64,000 nucleotides of DNA from Tyto alba (taxonomy: Eukaryota; Chordata; Aves; Strigiformes; Tytonidae): contig NW_024881330.1 of assembly GCF_018691265.1 (NCBI RefSeq), forward strand, positions 16,491,386-16,555,385, written 5' to 3'. The position numbers were made by a program, and so were the translations under genes. Shown one piece after another: positions 62,067 through 64,000 of this stretch. Position 1 is the stretch's first letter. Each line of letters opens with the position of its first letter. The notes under the pieces were generated by a model. That model did not search any database. It was not told the origin of the DNA and worked only from the letters and a program-made list of their open reading frames with translations.

Positions 62067-62245
62067 GAAATCACAGTGGTGTTATCACCATCATTGATGA
62101 GCTCAGTCCTGTCCAGTGGTGGGTCTGTCTTGAAGCCGGCTGCATTGGCTCTATCAGACTTGGAGGAAGCTTCTAGCAGCTTCTCACAGAAGCCACCCAA
62201 GTAGCCCCCTCCACTACCAAAACCTTGACACACAAACCCAATACA

Positions 62246-62250
62246 CTCTT
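62246..62250 (+). repeat. Target-site duplication, right copy
   Basis: CTCTT directly after the CA terminus; identical to 61163-61167. Confidence 0.85.
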
Positions 62251-63643
62251 CATTTTAATCAAATTCCCTTCCATTCTCTTCCCAACACATATTCATAAAA
62301 ATGTATCTTCCATTGAGGGGGCTTCCCAGCACCTGACATGACATCTCACAGTACCCTCAGTTGATAGGAAGGTAACTTCAGTAATTATGAACTGTTTCTT
62401 TAATATCATTAGACATATTCTTAAATTTTCAAGTACAAATGTATTTATTAATAAAGTAATTGCAAGCAGAAAGCAAAAAGTTTACACTGAGAAATATTTC
62501 TTCCTTTGAAATATTTTGCCATAGCATGTTTCAAACATAGAGTTCTGTTGAACCATACTTGTTTTCCCTAAACAGCTCCATTTTCACCAGTCTGTGTTTG
62601 TCACTGAGAATATGACTTACCTGAAGTTTCCCTTTCGGTGTTAGCTCTCTCCAACACCTTACTGCCTCAACTGAATGGGGACCAGTCCATTATCCCTGTT
62701 ATGGTCTGGTCTCTGGTTATTTTGTCTAAATACTCCTTTGAAGGGCTTATAATTCCAGTGTCTCTCTCTGACAATTTACAGCTCATGCTACAACTTTCCA
62801 GGAGTCATGCAAAAATTTAATATATTAGCAGAGAGAACAGCTCCATCACATGTCAGATTTGGCTCTAGATGAGTGATAATACCAATTTCTGTACCACTCT
62901 GCCAAACTGCATACTCTTGCTTTCCCTACACCCTTTCCTGGCAGTCTTAATTGCCTTTTCATGACTTTGGAAAAATCTCCCTTTCTTTTATTTTTTTGTA
63001 AGATGTAAAAGTATGTTACATCAGTTTTAGCAAACAGATTTTTTTTTTTTTTGGGGGGGGGGAGTTAAAGCAATAAAAAAGAGTAAGTATATTTGGCAAT
63101 TAATTAAGACAGCTAGAAGAAACCTATCAATTTTAGCCCTTTCATCTGGCTCTAGAGAAAAGAGATATGTCCAGATGACAAGCATGCTTAAATTATCCTT
63201 TCTTCCTCATATAGAAACATAAGGTTTATAATATGTACTTGGAAAAAACAAAATCTAGTTATAATCCTGGGCTAATGTGTGCTGTGAATTAGATCTAGCC
63301 TTCCAGAAGCTTTAATTTGTATGTCTGTTTTCTGGAAACTTTCCTAAGTCAGCTAAGAAAATGTTCCAGATTCTGCTTGTGTGAATGCACATATAAGTAA
63401 AAGCCTCTTGGATCACAAAATTACTCCTGTATGCCAAACATACTCCTGTTAGAAGCCTCACCCCCAATTCTGATCTCACACCACTGTTGCACCAATCCAA
63501 CAGAGGGATAAGAAACAAGAACAAGAAATTAGAAATTCCTTGTCTTTTGACAGTAAGTAGCTTTTTAAAAATTAATTCCACAAGTCTCAATGGAAATTAT
63601 CCTGATGGACAAGTTATTTATTGGCAAAACTACATTATTTTAT
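62251..63643. other. Unique AT-rich DNA, no gene seen
   Basis: Holds a T14-G10 junction at 63039-63062. No gene or repeat family recognised otherwise. Confidence 0.5.
63039..63062 (+). repeat. T14-G10 homopolymer junction
   Basis: A T run passes directly into a G run. Like the G19 tract, this is a site where length errors are likely. Confidence 0.95.
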
Positions 63644-63770
63644 GGCCCTGATCCATCAGAGGACTTAAGCATGTGCTTACTTTTTAGCATGAGAGTATTC
63701 TCATTGGTTTCAGTACAGCTTCACATATTTAAAGCTAAGCTGTGTTTAAGTGCTTTGTTGGATTGTGGCC
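63644..63770. mobile_element. 127-bp inverted-repeat element, MITE-like amniote fossil
   Basis: Starts GGCCCTGATCCATCAGAGGA then CTTAAGCATGTGCTTA, and ends GTTTAAGTGCTTTGTTGGAT then TGTGGCC. The two arms are inverted repeats: about 28 of the first 40 positions pair. The central part contains TTCTCATTGGTTTCAGT. I recognise the pattern GGGCCTGATCCTGCA ... AAGCACGTGCTTAA ... TGGATCGGGGCC from turtle, crocodile and bird genomes as an old short palindromic repeat. No transposase is present. Confidence 0.6.
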
Positions 63771-64000
63771 TGTTTCTTCTGTCAATAACAGGAACTTAAC
63801 GGAGATTATAGCTGCTATGGAGAGATGATATAAGTTTAAACAACTGAAAAAGATCAGACTGCATAGGACTGTTGAGTTCTATCAATCTTTTATATATTTT
63901 AGATCACCATACACTTACTCTTTTTCTTAGAAATTTCAAGTACAATTTTCTTATTTCCTGAAATTTATTTACTTCTTTGTCACAAGTACCCCGAATAGTC

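Larger units (their letters stand above)
61168..62245 (-). mobile_element. Solo LTR of an avian endogenous retrovirus, copy 2
   Basis: A 1078-bp element with TG...CA ends (TGTGGTGGGCTGACC to CCCAATACA) bounded by the identical 5-bp sequence CTCTT on both sides. A 5-bp duplication is typical of gamma- and ERVL-like integrases and differs from the 6 bp usual for alpha- and beta-retroviruses. Sense is minus: a TATA-like ATATTTAAG lies about 180 bp from the 5' end (62058-62066), and AATAAA is present near the 3' end (61353-61358). Because the duplication flanks a single LTR, the body was lost by LTR-LTR recombination, or the element inserted as a non-autonomous unit. Minus frames inside (61369-61605, 61569-61820, 61919-62233) are LTR sequence and not gag, pol or env. 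Confidence 0.9.

Noticed and set aside
41732..62245. The two LTR copies as the ends of one large provirus
   Set aside because: They are 19 kb apart and strongly diverged from each other. The CTCTT duplication flanks copy 2 alone, and the intervening DNA shows CR1 and MIR fossils rather than retroviral genes.
1..64000. CRISPR arrays, bacterial operons, phage or plasmid genes
   Set aside because: No regularly spaced repeats with unique spacers, no dense coding, and the repeat content is avian.

Overview
The window reads as nuclear DNA of a bird, most likely from an intergenic region or a very large intron. It is AT-rich, has few interspersed repeats, and its open frames are short and scattered over all six frames, as expected by chance. 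The bird assignment rests on the repeats. There are CR1-type LINE pieces (30385-30975, 46205-46545, 46865-47230, 47520-47960), two copies of a roughly 1.05-kb LTR that I recognise from avian genomes (41732-42779 and 61168-62245), and old amniote fossils (MIR-like SINEs and small palindromic elements). Primate or rodent repeats such as Alu, L1 or B1 are absent. I cannot name the species. Nothing bacterial (operons, Shine-Dalgarno starts, IS elements, CRISPR arrays) is present.

Layout. 1-14.9 kb: mostly unique AT-rich sequence with a long T tract (919-1057), a MIR fossil (1680-1790), two short palindromic fossils (about 3370-3450 and 5020-5085), and three GC-richer blocks (5440-5880, 6660-7300, 11700-12540). 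15-28.7 kb: a possible decayed LTR (14990-15605), MIR fossils at 22470, 27005 and 28555, further amniote fossils, long T and A tracts, and a 19-bp G run (23881-23899). 28.7-41.7 kb: a 61-bp tandem duplication (29424-29542), an antisense CR1, an (AT)18 microsatellite (40341-40376) and one open frame of unknown status (40570-40950). 41.7-48.6 kb: LTR copy 1, a small CpG-dense block with a MIR-like tail and a DR1-type site (44570-45000), a cluster of three CR1 pieces in both orientations, and a hairpin (48504-48550). 48.6-64 kb: mainly unique sequence, an A-tract/T-tract pair (51278-51397), a candidate conserved element (60660-60960), LTR copy 2 as a solo LTR with an intact 5-bp target duplication, and a 127-bp inverted-repeat element (63644-63770).

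No protein-coding gene, rRNA or tRNA can be supported. The genes do not work together because none is visible; what can be described is mobile-element history plus a few candidate regulatory islands. I did not find a new biological system. The best-supported observation is the solo LTR with its target duplication; the most interesting unexplained one is the CpG-dense block near 44.8 kb. Family names come from remembered consensus motifs and were not searched.
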